In this document: piece by piece, positions 25,501 to 37,463 of the stretch
Layout: every line of letters begins with the position of its first letter
Numbering within the stretch: position 1 is the stretch's first letter
From: Yamagishiella unicocca
Taxonomy: Eukaryota > Chlorophyta > Chlorophyceae > Chlamydomonadales > Volvocaceae
Reading direction: 5' to 3'
Length of the DNA: 64,000 nt
Assembly (NCBI GenBank): GCA_003116995.1
Contig: BDSL01000109.1
Span: forward strand, 186,001 to 250,000
Made by a program: the position numbers and the translations under genes
The notes under the pieces: generated by a model
What the model was told of the DNA's origin: nothing
Databases searched by the model: none
Seen by the model: the letters and a program-made list of their open reading frames with translations, nothing else

Positions 25501-28500
25501 GTAGGGGTTTAGGGTTTAGGGTAAAACCCTACCACTTTTGACTGTATGCACCTACTGACTGCCGCCCACAACCCAGCCGCCCTGCAGGTACAACAAGTAA
25601 GCTGGGCCTTGCACTGCTAGAGATAACCGCTAAGATGCTATTCAGGGCGGGAAGACAACCTTGACAAGGCATCATTGAATACCAACACCAGTCGGGGGAA
25701 GACAACACTGACAAGGCATAATCAAATACCAATGCCATGCATGCATGGACGCGTGTGATGCATGGCTGTGTAAGCTGTTGCAAAAGGCCTTTTTATGGTG
25801 CGGGTGGCAGCAGGTGTATGTGTGCGTGACTGGTGGGCTGCAGCTTCATATATTATAGGGGGTACGTATGTATGTCAATATGCCTAGAGCTTTGGATGGT
25901 GAGGGTGATACAGCAGCTGTTCCATTTGTATGTTGCGGAGACATGGGTACCTCATGGGTGCCAAGCAATCAAAGGCAATCAACACGTACGGATCATTGCT
26001 TGTAATACAAATTCTATTGGCATTCCATACCTACCGCCCCCAAATTCAGAAAAAATGGATATTCGAATCCGCCAATTGAGAATCCGCTAAGAACGAAACA
26101 GCTAATAACAATTCTGCCTCCCCAGCGAAAGATAAGCAGACAAACACGTTTGGTGGTCACGCTAAGTGGGTAAGAAATTTGCTAAGAATGGCGGCACCGG
26201 CAATTTCTTAGATAGCACTAAGTTATTAAGAAAGGGTATTGCCGCTACCGTGTTGCTTAGCGTAGCTTAGCATTTTTCTTTGCTAAGAGAGCGTTAAGCC
26301 GGTTCGTTTCCGTGCGTGCGTGCTCAGCAGCCCTTGAGTCTGCTTAGCGGGCCCGCCCTCCTGCCGTTTCTCAGCCTGTTAAGCTGTTAAATCACTGATT
26401 TAACCCATATACAGTAGCCGTTTGGTAGGGTCAGAGGCCCCTGGACTACAGTCAAGGTTTGACACGATTCGCTGTTGCCTTCTGGACGTCATGTAAGTAC
26501 GTAAGCGTTTTTCTTTCGTTATTACATACGGCACACCAGCAATAAACGAATAATACCTTTTGTGTTGTATCCTACCTGGGCACTACGAGGATGTGTCGAG
26601 AATGGACATCCACTTGCTTGCAAGACCTTTTATTAAAGGCGTAGTACAACATCGATTTTGACACATTCGTTCCCCAAGCAACCGACGACAGCACCACGCC
26701 GGCGCGCACGCACCTGGCCGGCTTCATCCATGAGGACGATGGGGAACGACATGTGGCGCTCCTCACAGATGGTACGGATCTCGCCGAGGCTCACGTTAGT
26801 CCCCACCGCAACCTGCGTGGGATGCAGTGCGGTGCGGTACGTGCGTAGGTATGTAGGCGTTCTATCTTACCAGCACGCAAAGCAGCGAGCGGCGATGCTG
26901 GGGGGGCCTGCTTTTTTGCGTCAGCAGGCGTATATGTGGCGCCGGAATTCAGGCAAATAATCCTGCTGATGAGTGCCTTGAGGCGGATGATGTATGCATG
27001 CATGGCGCGCGCCTCGCTGGTTTCCTGAACACATACACAACTGACGTGAGGGGCGGACTCCGCCCCTGCCTCTACGTATGCCCGCACCACCGGGGAGCGA
27101 GTCTAGATAGCTTATTTGGGTGTGTTCGTTGTTTAGGGTTGCCCTCCAGGTGTCGCCGAGCGCGGATGATGGAGCCGCCGGCGGTTGTCTCGATTGTATA
27201 TATGTGTGTGTATTTTTGTGCAGGCTTCCGTGGTTTGCTCTGGGGTTGCCCCGAGTCGGTAGAGGAGTGTTTTGAGGGTCTTTGGGAGCGTGCCTGTGGC
27301 CCCCAGAGTGGCAATTTGTGTTTCAGTGTACGTACGTAGATAGCGCACCTCCGTCCTTCATTCCCTAACATATCAGAAAATGCTCTTCCTAGCTATCTTA
27401 CTTATCCGCGCACCCGAAAGCACCCGAGATACGTAGACAATTTACCGTGAGGGGAATGGTGAATTATCGTGAGGGGATATTCTCGTGAGGGAAATAAATT
27501 ATCGCCGCTGGACAATGGGTTAGATGTATGCCAATGCATGAAGGTATAAATAAATGATACCTATCCTAATTACTAAATTTATTTGTTTTGGCTTTATCAT
27601 GAGGGGAATGTTAGTTATTTTAGTACGTAAGTCACGCATGCGCACCTGGACAGGTATCATGATGTCGTACATAATGATATCTCTCAGGAGGCCAGGCCAC
27701 TGCCTCAGCTTCTCTGTGGCCTCATACTGGGTTGTCGAAGACTTTATGGGATAAAGGTAGGCACGTATGGACGCCGCCACCTGTGGCGTACATTACAAAG
27801 CAGCAAACAAGCAAGTAATAATTGATTATTAATCGAAGCAATTACTTGATTAATCGAAGCAACCTGCTGCTCGCCCGCTGCAGTGAGCGCGCCGTGCGTG
27901 GGAGGTAGGACATGTCCTACACACATGTACGAATGAACGTGCTATCTACTAAGATATAGCTGCATATGCATGGATGTTCGTTGGGTTGTGCTGGCGGCAC
28001 ATATAAATCATTAAACGCAAACAACGATAGATCGGTCACCGCCGAGCGAGGGAACATGCTTATTAGCTACGTATTATTAGCTACGAAGCTTATCAGCTAC
28101 GTATTATTAGCTACATAGCAATGCACGCAGCTAGAAAAGCAATAGTGTAATCAGTGTACGTATGTACGTATATAGGTATATATGTCCATGCATGATTCCG
28201 TCGGCTTCTGTGTTTTCAGCATGTATGCTTTCACACCTTTACCTAGTTTTTTGAAAGGTACATCATCAGTTAACGTGCCTTTACGACACGGCAAATAAAA
28301 CACGCGTAGAATAATGTGCGTCACTAGCTAGCGCGCAATGCTTCATGCATTAGATAGTAACAGCAGCAGCAGCGAGGTAGGAAAAACGTTTGCCTTTACA
28401 CGGACTCAAGCAAGAATACGTGCATGCGCCTGCAGGTGGACGGCAGCTCTGCAGGTGGACGGCAGCAGGTATGTAGATATGCTAAGTACGTATGTATGTA

Positions 28501-31500
28501 TGTGCGTAGCGTACCTACCTTGGGGGCGACTTCGTTCATGACTTCTTGCGCCAGCTTCTCCCACTTCTCCCGCACGAGCCGTCGCTTACACTACGTACAT
28601 TAAACGCAAGTATGGACGTATGTCCATCCGTATTAGTATGTATGATGTACAGGCCGGGACGCACGCACACAGTGCCGTGAATCATATACCACGCAAGCAA
28701 TGTGTTGCATTATTACATACTTGATTGCGTGTTCTGTATATCATCATGCCGTTTATTTCATTCCTTATTAGCTGGTTGCCTGCGTCAGGGTTGCTTTGCG
28801 AACGACTCAACCTGCATCGATCCAATGCAAACACATTATTCCTAGGCATGTCAGCTAAAAAATGTACGTAGCATAACACTACCAGCCCTTACATACATCC
28901 ATCCATCAACCGCCGCGTCGTTGTCCTTCCTATCAACGTACATCGACGACGCATTCGCCTGCCTCATCGCTCGTTCTGCGGTTCAATGTACGTAAGCGTT
29001 CTTCCTAACGAGCGAGGCACGGCAGCAGGCGAATGCGTCGATGTACGTTGATAGGAAGGACAACGACGCGGCGGTTGATGGATGGATGTACCTAATGCAT
29101 GGTAGTGTTATTATGCTATATACACATCAACGCATTTTACTATACTCTTTGAGCATACATAAGCAATAATGTCTATACCCATCAACGCATTTTACTATAC
29201 TCTTTGAGCGTAAGCACGCAATAATGCCTACAAATGCATCAACGTAAGCATGCGTGCGTACTTAAATATTACGTACCGGTACGCCGCTACCCAGTCGTGC
29301 GTGTACGTATGATGCTGCTGCGTGGTGCGTATGATGCTGCTGCGTGGTGGAGTACCTAGTACAGTAGTAGTTCGCTCAATCGGTTTACTGTGTGATGACA
29401 TACCGACACATCCAGTAGTTAACAATCATAGTGCGCGATGATGACTTGCTACATATCTACTATCTACAAACATTTACAGCAGGCAGGGAGGTAGGCGGCG
29501 CCTCTACGCAGCTCTTCCAAAAGCGCTTCGCCGATCCATCTGATCCATCCGCTCAGGACTTGCTTGCCAGACTGGACAACTCTCCACTGCTGTCGTTTGA
29601 TTGGGCCCCTACCGACGGAACTATATGTACGCGCAATTATCATTAAGTTCTTATATATGAAGTCATACGTACTGTTCACGCAGCAGGGAGTGGCCACTAC
29701 TACGTACTACGTACTACCCACTACTTTTGCGCTCTGAACGTCCGTCAGCGTGCGTACTACTTTCGTTTCTTATTTATGCACGGTGATACATACACCCGCC
29801 GAGCGACCGACGTATATAGTATTGACGGACTATTGCTGGCTGGATTGCTGCGTATGCCGTGCGTGCGTGTATATGTACCTACGTACCTGCTTTGCTTCTT
29901 GAAGCTTGGATTCAACGAAGCCATCAAAGTCCGTCTGCAACCAAGCATGTTATTATATATGTTCGTTGATACAATTAATGAAAAATACAACAGGCAGGCT
30001 AAAAACCCCGGGCGGGGTTCGTTGGAGGGCGACATACAGGGGCGCGCCTCGCTGCCGTGGATGGCATACATGGCAGGCACGTACGCACGCACGCACGCAC
30101 GCACGCACGAAGTTGTATGCACGCATGCGTACGTGCCGTGGCGCGCAGCCGTATGTAATGCGTGCGTGCGTGGCAGTGAATGAAGCGTTGCACGCACCGA
30201 CCCAGCTGTGCGGCGGTCAGATGCATGTCCAATAACAAGCAACCCGAACATACCGCACCTGTAATTCCTTGGCCAGCTCTTTGCTTATCAGCGGTTCTGC
30301 TGGATCACCAATCGCGCGGCTTAGCTTTGCCACGACCTGTATGTGCGCGCGACCGCATTCACATATTTACGTATGTATTGCTGGTAAAATATTACTGATG
30401 ATTCATCAGAAGTTGCCACATACAGTCACGCACAGCAGCTATAGACGGATAGCAGGGCTACGAATATATATGAAACTGTCGCTCGCTTGCATTGATTGCA
30501 TACATACATATATACGCACCTTGAGCAACGGGTGGCGTGCACGCCTGTTGTCAATGTGGTACTTGGATGCCAGGCCATTATTGCTGCTGCTGCCGCCGCC
30601 CTCCTGATGATAGCTCAGCGGCAGTAGTACATATATACGTAGGTAGCTAGTATGTAACATATGATTATTATTAATGTATGGGATGGAGGCGCCGCCGGCG
30701 GCAAATAGATAACTAGCTAGATAGATACGTAGGCCGACAATCGATCAATCGATAGGATACCGATGCTTCCGTCGTCTTCATTATTATTCCTGATATTAGC
30801 GTACTTAATTTGGACGTAAGCGTGCAATCGCTCATTATCAGCAGCTAGGTAGCGTACGTGCGTGCCACCCACGGCGGCATGCATGCGTGCAGTACATTCG
30901 TTTGTAGCTAGGCATTGCTTGCATGTAGCATACAACTGAACCCACTTACCTCCACGTCCGGTTTCATCCTGCCCATGCGCACAACCTGCTGACATGACTC
31001 CTCCGGCAGTAGGCGGACCAGGTTCTCCAGCAGCCGGTCCGCGGCCGTGTTGGTATCAGCGCACATGATCATCCGCATGTCGCGATCGGCTGTTCGCCAG
31101 AAGCCCGAGGAAAAGGGGCCCTCGCCCCGTGATCGCTTTTCAATGGCGTCCAGCGTAGCATCACGCAAAGCGGCGAAGGTGGTGGCCAGGCGCTTCGGAT
31201 CTCGCACTGCTCCGCCAGCACCAGCAGCCGCAGCAGGGGCGGCACCAGCAGCAGCAGGTCGTCGCCGATTCATGTTGTCATCGCCGTTGTCGTCGTCATC
31301 ACGGAAATGGGACGCAAGCTTGTTCTCCGTGGCTGTTTTTACGAAAGCGCCGGACCATGCCTTGGAATACGTACGTAGCACGCGTGAACGAACCAGCAGC
31401 ACCCGCCGTACGTAGGAATGAAGGAAGTAAGATCATTGGAACAATTAGAATGGCGTTTGTTACATACGTAGGTATATAAATAGTTAGCTACGGACGACAG

Positions 31501-34500
31501 AGCAGCAGATAGCTAGATAGATATATAGCACCACGCACGGCAACCAAGCCGAGACGGATCTACCTATCCAGCCAGCAGGTACGCACCCTCAGGCGGCGCA
31601 ATGCGACCTCCTTCAGCCCTGCCTGCTGTTTGAATGACTGGATCCATTGGGCGACCTGCAGCCAGCAGTAGTAGTTATATATATATGTTAGCATGCATGC
31701 ATACATGCGTCGTCTACAAGTAATAGTATGAAGGATTATTACCGGTAATCCGGTGCGCACGCATGCATGACACTACTCCCGCCACCGTTGGTTGCTTGGG
31801 GCACGCAACAGCGAGCTGCCAAGCGCCATGCATGTATGACTGGCTGGCACAGATTAGAATGGCGCCATCCAGAAGTGCGTGTGCAACCCGAAAATTACGT
31901 GTTATTCATCGATGCATACACCGATTTGATCGATTGTATGGCATCAGTATGTACAACACACACGCACGGCGGCGGAGAATGCTATATATCATAAGTTCAG
32001 CCGAGCAACGAAGCCACCCATGCATCCATCCAGCAGCTGTATGTCAGACGCAACAAACGAACAGTGTGTGCGGCCTGTGTGATGCTGCCTATATATCTAC
32101 GTAGACTCGATCACGCAACGCACCTCATCTGCTGACCAATCTCCCATTTCCTTGCTGCTGGGCAGCTCAAACGCCTCCTGGCGGCTGCTGCCATGCCTTC
32201 TGGACCACATCGGATCGTGGAAGACTTGGCACAGGGCCGCTCCTATTGCGACGAGTGTGTGGGTCTTGCCCGTGCCAGGCGGGCCCTGCATGCATGCGAC
32301 GGTAGTTGGTGCGGACGATATACGGAGCGAAAACGGCAGAGGCAGCAGGCTGTGCCACGCACGGCGGTGCCATATATATGGCATGCATCAAATAATAATC
32401 CAACATGCGCGCGTACGTGCGGTATGTATGTATGGTGCGTGGCGCCCATCCATAGGTAGAATGACGTTCAGGCAATATAATAATAACGAATGCAGACATT
32501 TATTTGCAAATGCAAGCATGCATCGATCCGTCCCTACGTACGTACCTTACTTGCACATACATAGCTACTGTATATACAACGTACGTACGTAAAGTAAGTA
32601 CGCCTGCTGTATGATTGGTGCCGGCCGCCGCCTATAAACGCGTCATGTATGTACATAACTAACTATATATGTATCTACGAACGTGAAAGAATACATGTAT
32701 GTATATATGTACACGTACGTATATACGCCGCCGGCCGAACAGCTAGCTAATAAGAATAATAACTGAAGTGGACGCTCATTATTATTATCATACCTGCAGC
32801 AGTGTCAGCGACCGCGTAGCAGCCTGCCTCAGCACTTCCCGCTGCTGGTGATTGAGATTAATTCCCAACAGCGTCTGTTCCACCTCCCGCCGAGAGTCTT
32901 CGGACAGCCATTCAACACTGTCCATGGCGTCGCATTGGACCCGAGCAGCAGCCGCACTGTCTGCCGGGTCGCACAGGATCATGTCCCGCACACGGAGCTC
33001 GTCATCGGGGCGCCGCCGATAACGGTCAACAACTGATGCGGGAATGGGACACATTGAAGACAAGCGGCCGAGGGACCCCGCCGCAGCCAGCTGGCGGCAA
33101 TACGTCCCGTCCAGAATAGCGAGCATCACGCCCCACTTTCCGCTGCAATCGATGGAGCGGGTCGTATCGCTCTGCGGCGCCGGCGGCGGGCGGGCATGCA
33201 TGCAGCAGTAATGATTAAATAGCTCCGTCATCATCGCTCCATCATTATAATGTCGGAACGGCTCATTTATGTAGGTAACTACTGTGGACACCGTTTATTA
33301 CGTACGGTGTCCACATTTACGATAGATGTACGTACGTGAAAATTGCTACGCAGTATGTTACGAGCCGCCAGAGCACATACATACATACATACATGCATAC
33401 ATGCACGCATGCACGCACAGAGGCAAGCAACCTCGCTCCTTGGGAACTACGTACCGGTACGTACGTAGTTCCCAAGCCACGGCGGTACCGTGCGTGGCTC
33501 GCTCGCTAGTGCGTACTACACACACAGCCATCTAGGATAATAATAGTGTTAACTAACGTAATAATAACATTAATTACGCTGGCCGGAACCTGCTGGCGTG
33601 GATAGATCAAGGGCGGGCGGGGGTTGCAAGGAACGAAAATAAATAAACCCGTGCACGAACGAAGGAGGGCGAACCGTTTAGAACAGACGTTTAAGGGGAG
33701 GGGGGACTGAGGGGCTGCGTACGTACACAACGAAATAAGTAGATATGGGTAGGGCGCGCGACCCTACGCACATACGCATGGACAGTCAACATATATACGT
33801 ACAAGTAAGGGCTTGCCTGCGTGGGTGCCGTGCTGCTGACCAGCCTTCAGTCATTCGTTATCCGTTGCTCTTTCAGCCTGCCTACGTACATACCTCTGAC
33901 CATTCGCAGCGGACGTGGACGGTCATCACATTGCCATCTATCTTCACGACTGAGGCATCGAACGCCTTGTCGATGCCGAGTTCGCGCAGGCGTAAGTTCA
34001 AGCGCTCCTTGCACCCCTGGATGGACAACTTGTAGCCGCGGTCGTCGGCCATCGAGGTGAAGGCGGCGGTGGGGTAGAGCGCAGCTCCGGGTTTGCTTAC
34101 GGCGGGCTGCTGGCCACATGACTCTTTTCCGTCGGTTGTATGGCCGACGACGGCTAGCCCTGTGGCGGGCGGCTGCTGCCGGTCCTGAGCCTGCACATTT
34201 GTTGCTTGACGCTGTCAGCAGCAGAGTTGGTGACGCCGTTGCTTACTTGCCCTATGCCTCGCTCATGGCCGTCATGCATGGCCGTGGACCCCGCCGCCTA
34301 CCTTGCCGCCGTTGTTCGCTCCGTCGCTGTCAGCAGCAGCCTTAGTATCGGGTGGACGGTCCGGGAAAAGTGTCACGGTATCGTTGGCTTTAAAAACTTG
34401 ATGGAAAGAGAAGCGGCGGTCAGCCTGTAATGATAACAAATGAACATGAGCTTATTCACAAGATAATAATGATGAGGAACCGCTGTTATTAGTTCCGCAG

Positions 34501-35133
34501 AGCGATGCATGATTGATTGGATCATGATTCCTTGCTTGGATCCAATGGCGGAAGCTAGCGAGCAGCGCCACGAACTTTTTGTATGCACGCACCTTCGTGA
34601 GCTGATAGCAATTTCTGCCGATGTCTGCCATCGCGACGTCGAGAACCAGTTCGTTCTTGTCAGCCAGGGTGGCCCGGTCGTCCTGCTGTAGCTTGTTCAG
34701 GAACGTCTGCAGCTCATGCCGATACTCGGCCTCGATGGCCTCGACGAGACGGTTCTGACTATCAAGCACCTGAAGGAAACGAGCTCTTGCTAGTACCGGT
34801 GTAGGAAAACCAAACTTCTTTGCGACTGGTCGATGGACCCACCCGCATCTGGCAAAGGACCGGAGATTCCCGCAGCTCAAGCGTATCGCCGATCGCACAG
34901 GCAACGCCCGATGCGTCCTCATTGCTGCTGTCAATGTTGGGCTTGTCCTCGTTGCTGCTGGATGAGGCAATGTCTTCGTCGTTTTGGTCTTCAGCGGCGG
35001 CAATAAGCGATCCGGCACCCGAACCATGTCCTATATTTGAGACACTGTATCCAAAGATATCAATGTCACACGTAGCGCCTGTCGTTTGCTTATCCCTCAG
35101 AACCCGCAACGATTTCTTTGACAACGCTGGCAT
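19561..35133 (-). CDS. SF1B RNA/DNA helicase, SEN1/UPF1-type, 21 exons
   Basis: ATP-dependent 5'-3' helicase of superfamily 1B. Exons on the minus strand: 35133-34843, 34769-34593, 34424-34302, 34190-33894, 33171-32794, 32285-32124, 31655-31587, 31360-30950, 30603-30520, 30336-30259, 29934-29887, 28584-28519, 27741-27646, 26812-26714, 25269-25115, 24316-24167, 22251-22026, 21371-21252, 20793-20585, 20163-20067, 19674-19561. They join in phase to 1149 residues. Motifs: Q-like LNHQQREVLRQ before residue 422; Walker A GPPGTGKTHT 423-432; Ia MCADTNTAADRL about 599-610; II DEAGQ 789-793; III GDLKQLPPT 814-822; IV QYRMHP 859-864; then PIVFFDVDHG and SIAIVTPYKSQ; V VDGFQGQE about 1006-1013; VI NVAITRAR 1040-1047. 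DEAGQ and GDxKQLPPT favour the SEN1/SETX/IGHMBP2 side over UPF1, and no UPF1 CH domain is seen. About 170 residues, including an Asp run and an Ala run, separate motifs I and Ia. Tiny exons such as 29934-29887 are inferred from splice sites and phase. Confidence 0.9.
22546..22860 (+). mobile_element. LINE C-terminal fragment inside a helicase intron
   Basis: The plus strand after about 22650 encodes ARAVLEFWQQLQGFAELG and, one frame over, THPILAVVAGYVQA. These match EFWALLRGFAALG and RHPFLRVVASRLVC of the 118-978 element. The stretch 22546-22650 (TGCGGCCCCTCAC ... TTTCCGTTAGGG ... CCTTGGCCAA) recurs at 23466-23595. It lies antisense in the intron between exons 24316-24167 and 22251-22026. Confidence 0.6.
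23466..23595 (+). repeat. Second copy of the LINE-associated repeat
   Basis: Direct repeat of 22546-22650: TGCGGCCCCTAGCCTCACGC, GAGTGCTTCGGCGG, CTTTCCGTTAGGGCAG and CCTTGGCCAATGTCAGG. It breaks off into a CACACG-rich simple tract near 23600. Confidence 0.7.
24592..24614 (+). other. tRNA-like T-arm / Pol III B-box in a helicase intron
   Basis: GCAGGTTCGAATCCTGC forms a perfect 5-bp stem with a 7-base TTCGAAT loop, the classical T-arm, and contains the B-box consensus GGTTCGAATCC. I cannot fold a convincing acceptor stem, D-arm and anticodon arm upstream, so I do not call a tRNA gene. A tRNA relic, a tRNA-derived SINE or chance are all possible. Confidence 0.35.
25505..25532. repeat. Interstitial telomeric repeat, two TTTAGGG units plus an inverted unit
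   Basis: TTTAGGGTTTAGGG at 25508-25521 is followed directly by TAAAACCCTAC, an inverted near-unit. TTTAGGG is the telomere repeat of plants and Volvox. It is located in the helicase intron between exons 26812-26714 and 25269-25115. Confidence 0.75.
28059..28117. repeat. Tandem duplication of an AGCTACGTATTATT-containing unit
   Basis: Two copies of about 30 bp (CTTATTAGCTACGTATTATT then AGCTACGAAG; CTTATCAGCTACGTATTATT then AGCTACATAG), each itself containing a doubled TTAGCTACG word. Intronic. Confidence 0.8.
28871..29116. mobile_element. Foldback element (long inverted repeat, MITE-like), about 245 bp
   Basis: The left end GCATAACACTACC is mirrored by GGTAGTGTTATTATGC at the right end. Inner arms at 28895-28962 and 29025-29088 are nearly perfect reverse complements (GTCGTTGTCCTTCC versus GGAAGGACAACGAC; AACGTACATCGACG versus CGTCGATGTACGTT). 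The centre also pairs (ATCGCTCGTT with AACGAGCGA). It has no coding capacity. It sits in the helicase intron between exons 29934-29887 and 28584-28519. Target-site duplication is not clear. Confidence 0.8.
29125..29250. repeat. 55-bp tandem repeat, two full units plus a partial
   Basis: CATCAACGCATTTTACTATA ... CTCTTTGAGC ... GCAATAATG occurs at 29125 and again at 29180, with CATCAACGTAAGCA starting a third unit near 29237. It begins just after the foldback element. Confidence 0.85.
33283..33315. repeat. Inverted repeat, 12-bp arms
   Basis: TGTGGACACCGT and ACGGTGTCCACA are exact reverse complements separated by 9 bases. Located in the helicase intron between exons 34190-33894 and 33171-32794. 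Confidence 0.85.
33439..33476. repeat. Near-perfect 38-bp palindrome
   Basis: CTTGGGAACTACGTAC faces GTACGTAGTTCCCAAG across a short GTAC-type centre. It is in the same intron as the hairpin at 33283-33315. Confidence 0.85.
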
Positions 35134-35990
35134 TTATGTACATGCACTAAACGAAACTCGTTTTATATAGCCTTACGGGCATGCCTTCCTTACTTAGAGG
35201 GTTCTGAACCTTGAGGCCTGAGGCAGGCTTTACATAGGGCCCCCTACGCAAAAGCGGAGACAGGTGTAGCCCCTACAACTTCACAGATGTCTAATTTATA
35301 CCATGTAAGATGAACGTCATCTGATTGTTGATTCAACATCGCTACAATTTGTTGACGATGCGAATCTGGCTCCAGGTACATACGTAGTCCCTTGTAGATG
35401 GATCCCACGTATGTTATTGTATACCTGAAATAGTCTTAGGACCTCAACTGTGGACTCAGAAGCTCTGTCCGTGACAGTTAATGGCTGCTTAATGAAATAC
35501 AAATGCCAATGTAATGCGTGTATGCGCCGACCGGGCGAAGCGCTTTGTTGATATTTCACCTTGCAAAATGGCATCGATAACACTGCACGATAATGCGATG
35601 GATCCGTGCACGCTTGCAAGTCGTAGGCATGCTTTGGATTATGCGCATGGTGATCAGCAGGTAGGAATGAAACGCGGCCAGCTGGACCTCCTGCTGAGGG
35701 GCCAGTTGCACCTGGAGTCGTGGCAACTTGCCGCCACCTATCGGGTGCGTCCTTGTTGCTATGTCCTTTGCCGGCCTGGTGCGCTGATGGCCTGTGGTAC
35801 CCTGATACATTAGTGGGCTCCTCCAATGGCGCCTTCCTTCCTTGCTACCACCCAGGCCGCGGCCGACACCGCGGCTCCCGGGGCTGCCGCCGTTACTGTT
35901 GCCTCCGGCGCGGCCACTGTCGGCCGTTTCACCTGTCCTGTCGGGGCCGATGTGACCACCGAGCCGGTGGCAGGGCCGCCTCGATTGCTG
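35134..35990. other. Intergenic, helicase 5' flank
   Basis: Upstream of the helicase start codon (ATG at 35133-35131). I see no TATA box or other promoter element that I would defend. From about 35800 the sequence grades into LINE debris. Confidence 0.45.
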
Positions 35991-37454
35991 TGAACACAGA
36001 ACCCCGGTCCATGTACGTAGCTCGCGTGGCTCGGCCTCCATCCTTCCCGCTTCAACGACATACTCAGCCTCAACAATATCGTAGACACGGTCGCCTAGAC
36101 CACTGGCCAGCAGCCACTGCAGCACTGTGGTCCCCCACACCGCTGCAGCATTGTGGTCAGCAGTGGCGTGGGGGGCACCAGGCGGCATCCTACCTAGCTG
36201 CAGCCGGTGGTGCCACAGTTGCATGTGTTGGACTCGATGAAGTGCAGGCACCCTCACCAGCTGTTGGGAGTCCTCTTGCGCCAATGGCCAATCACAGGTT
36301 GGCCCTCGAGCGCACTCCCGGCGGCAGCACCCTTCACCCTTTGCCCTGGTATGAAGTAGTGCAATCGAGGGGAGATTTGCCCCAGACACTCCCCAGGATG
36401 CGCGCCCACAGGGAGCGGCCACCATGCCCTGAAGGGGGAACCCACCCATGGTCAGCCACCACCATCCCTCCTGAGGAGAAGGCTCCCACTGGACTCCAAA
36501 CCATATCATGTGCAACTCATGGTTTGGTAATTCATGGTTCACACATGGCCCATGGGTCGGTCTGGGTACAGTGCATCAGAGATTCACTTTTGCTGTACCG
36601 TTGCAACCACCGAGCAGTTGGTACCTTAGCTGGAGCGCGTCCAGCTGGAAGCGCTTCTTCTGGTCTCCCTCGAACATACATCCACGGCCTCACAGCGTTC
36701 GGCATCACTGGTTAGGCCAGTTAGCCATTCATTAGCATCAGGTCCTGGCAGCCCAGTCCAGGCTTGATCGCCCTGCTGTCCTGGCCGCGGGGTCCCCAGT
36801 TTGTACCCTGATGCCATTGGGGCGGTCATGCCGCCAAATGCACATGATAAGCAGATCCGCCTGAACACGTGCCGCGGTGCAGCAAGGGCCACTGGTGGTT
36901 CAGGCCTGGTGCCCCCAAGCGCTTCTCGCAAAAATAACTCATGTGCTGCCCTCCAAGCGTGAGTGACTCCGGCCAGATGTATAATCCACTCAACCGGAAC
37001 CCGAACAGCCATCTTCCGCAGAGCCTGGGCAGGGTGGCCTCCCTCGCAACCGCCACGTTGTCTGCTCTCCCATCGATCACTCCCCAAGTTCTCCAGCAAG
37101 ACCCTAAACCAACCGGTTTCGCGAGACATTTCCTTTCGTCTAGCCGCCGCTGATTAAGCTTAGCCGCTGTAAGGTCGACATACGACCGTCTGTATTCTCA
37201 CCCAAGTCCTCTAGCATGCACCTCGAAACGTCGTTTTTAAACGGTTTTTCTCGCATCCACGGGTTTTCCTCGAAACCCAACCGCCGCCACCCAAGACGAG
37301 GGGACAGCCGTCTTGGGTGGACGCCACCTCCCCATGGACGCCACCTCCCCAACCGCTGGCAGAGCAGGAGGTGCTCGCTGAGAGCCCAGCAGTGGCAGCG
37401 CCAGGGCCACGGATGCCTCCATAGGGCCGGCACCTCTGCGAGCAGAGCCTCCAT
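35990..37454 (-). mobile_element. Decayed LINE copy, minus orientation
   Basis: Minus-strand fragments follow the order of the 118-1680 element: MEALLAEVPALW (from 37454), then AVRVPVEW and RAAHELFLREALGGTRPEPP (37020-36890), then FPLQGMVAAPCG (about 36440), then VYDIVEAEYVVEAGRMEAEP (36085-36025). Several frameshifts and stops break the frame. It starts only about 10 bp from the plus-strand copy at 37464, so the two copies are head to head. Confidence 0.65.
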
Positions 37455-37463
37455 CGCGGCTCA

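Noticed and set aside
29461..29697. Minus-strand frame (WIRWIGEALLEELRRG) as another helicase exon
   Set aside because: No in-phase donor follows; the flanking exons already join in phase 0 without it, and it lies between motif regions where nothing is missing.
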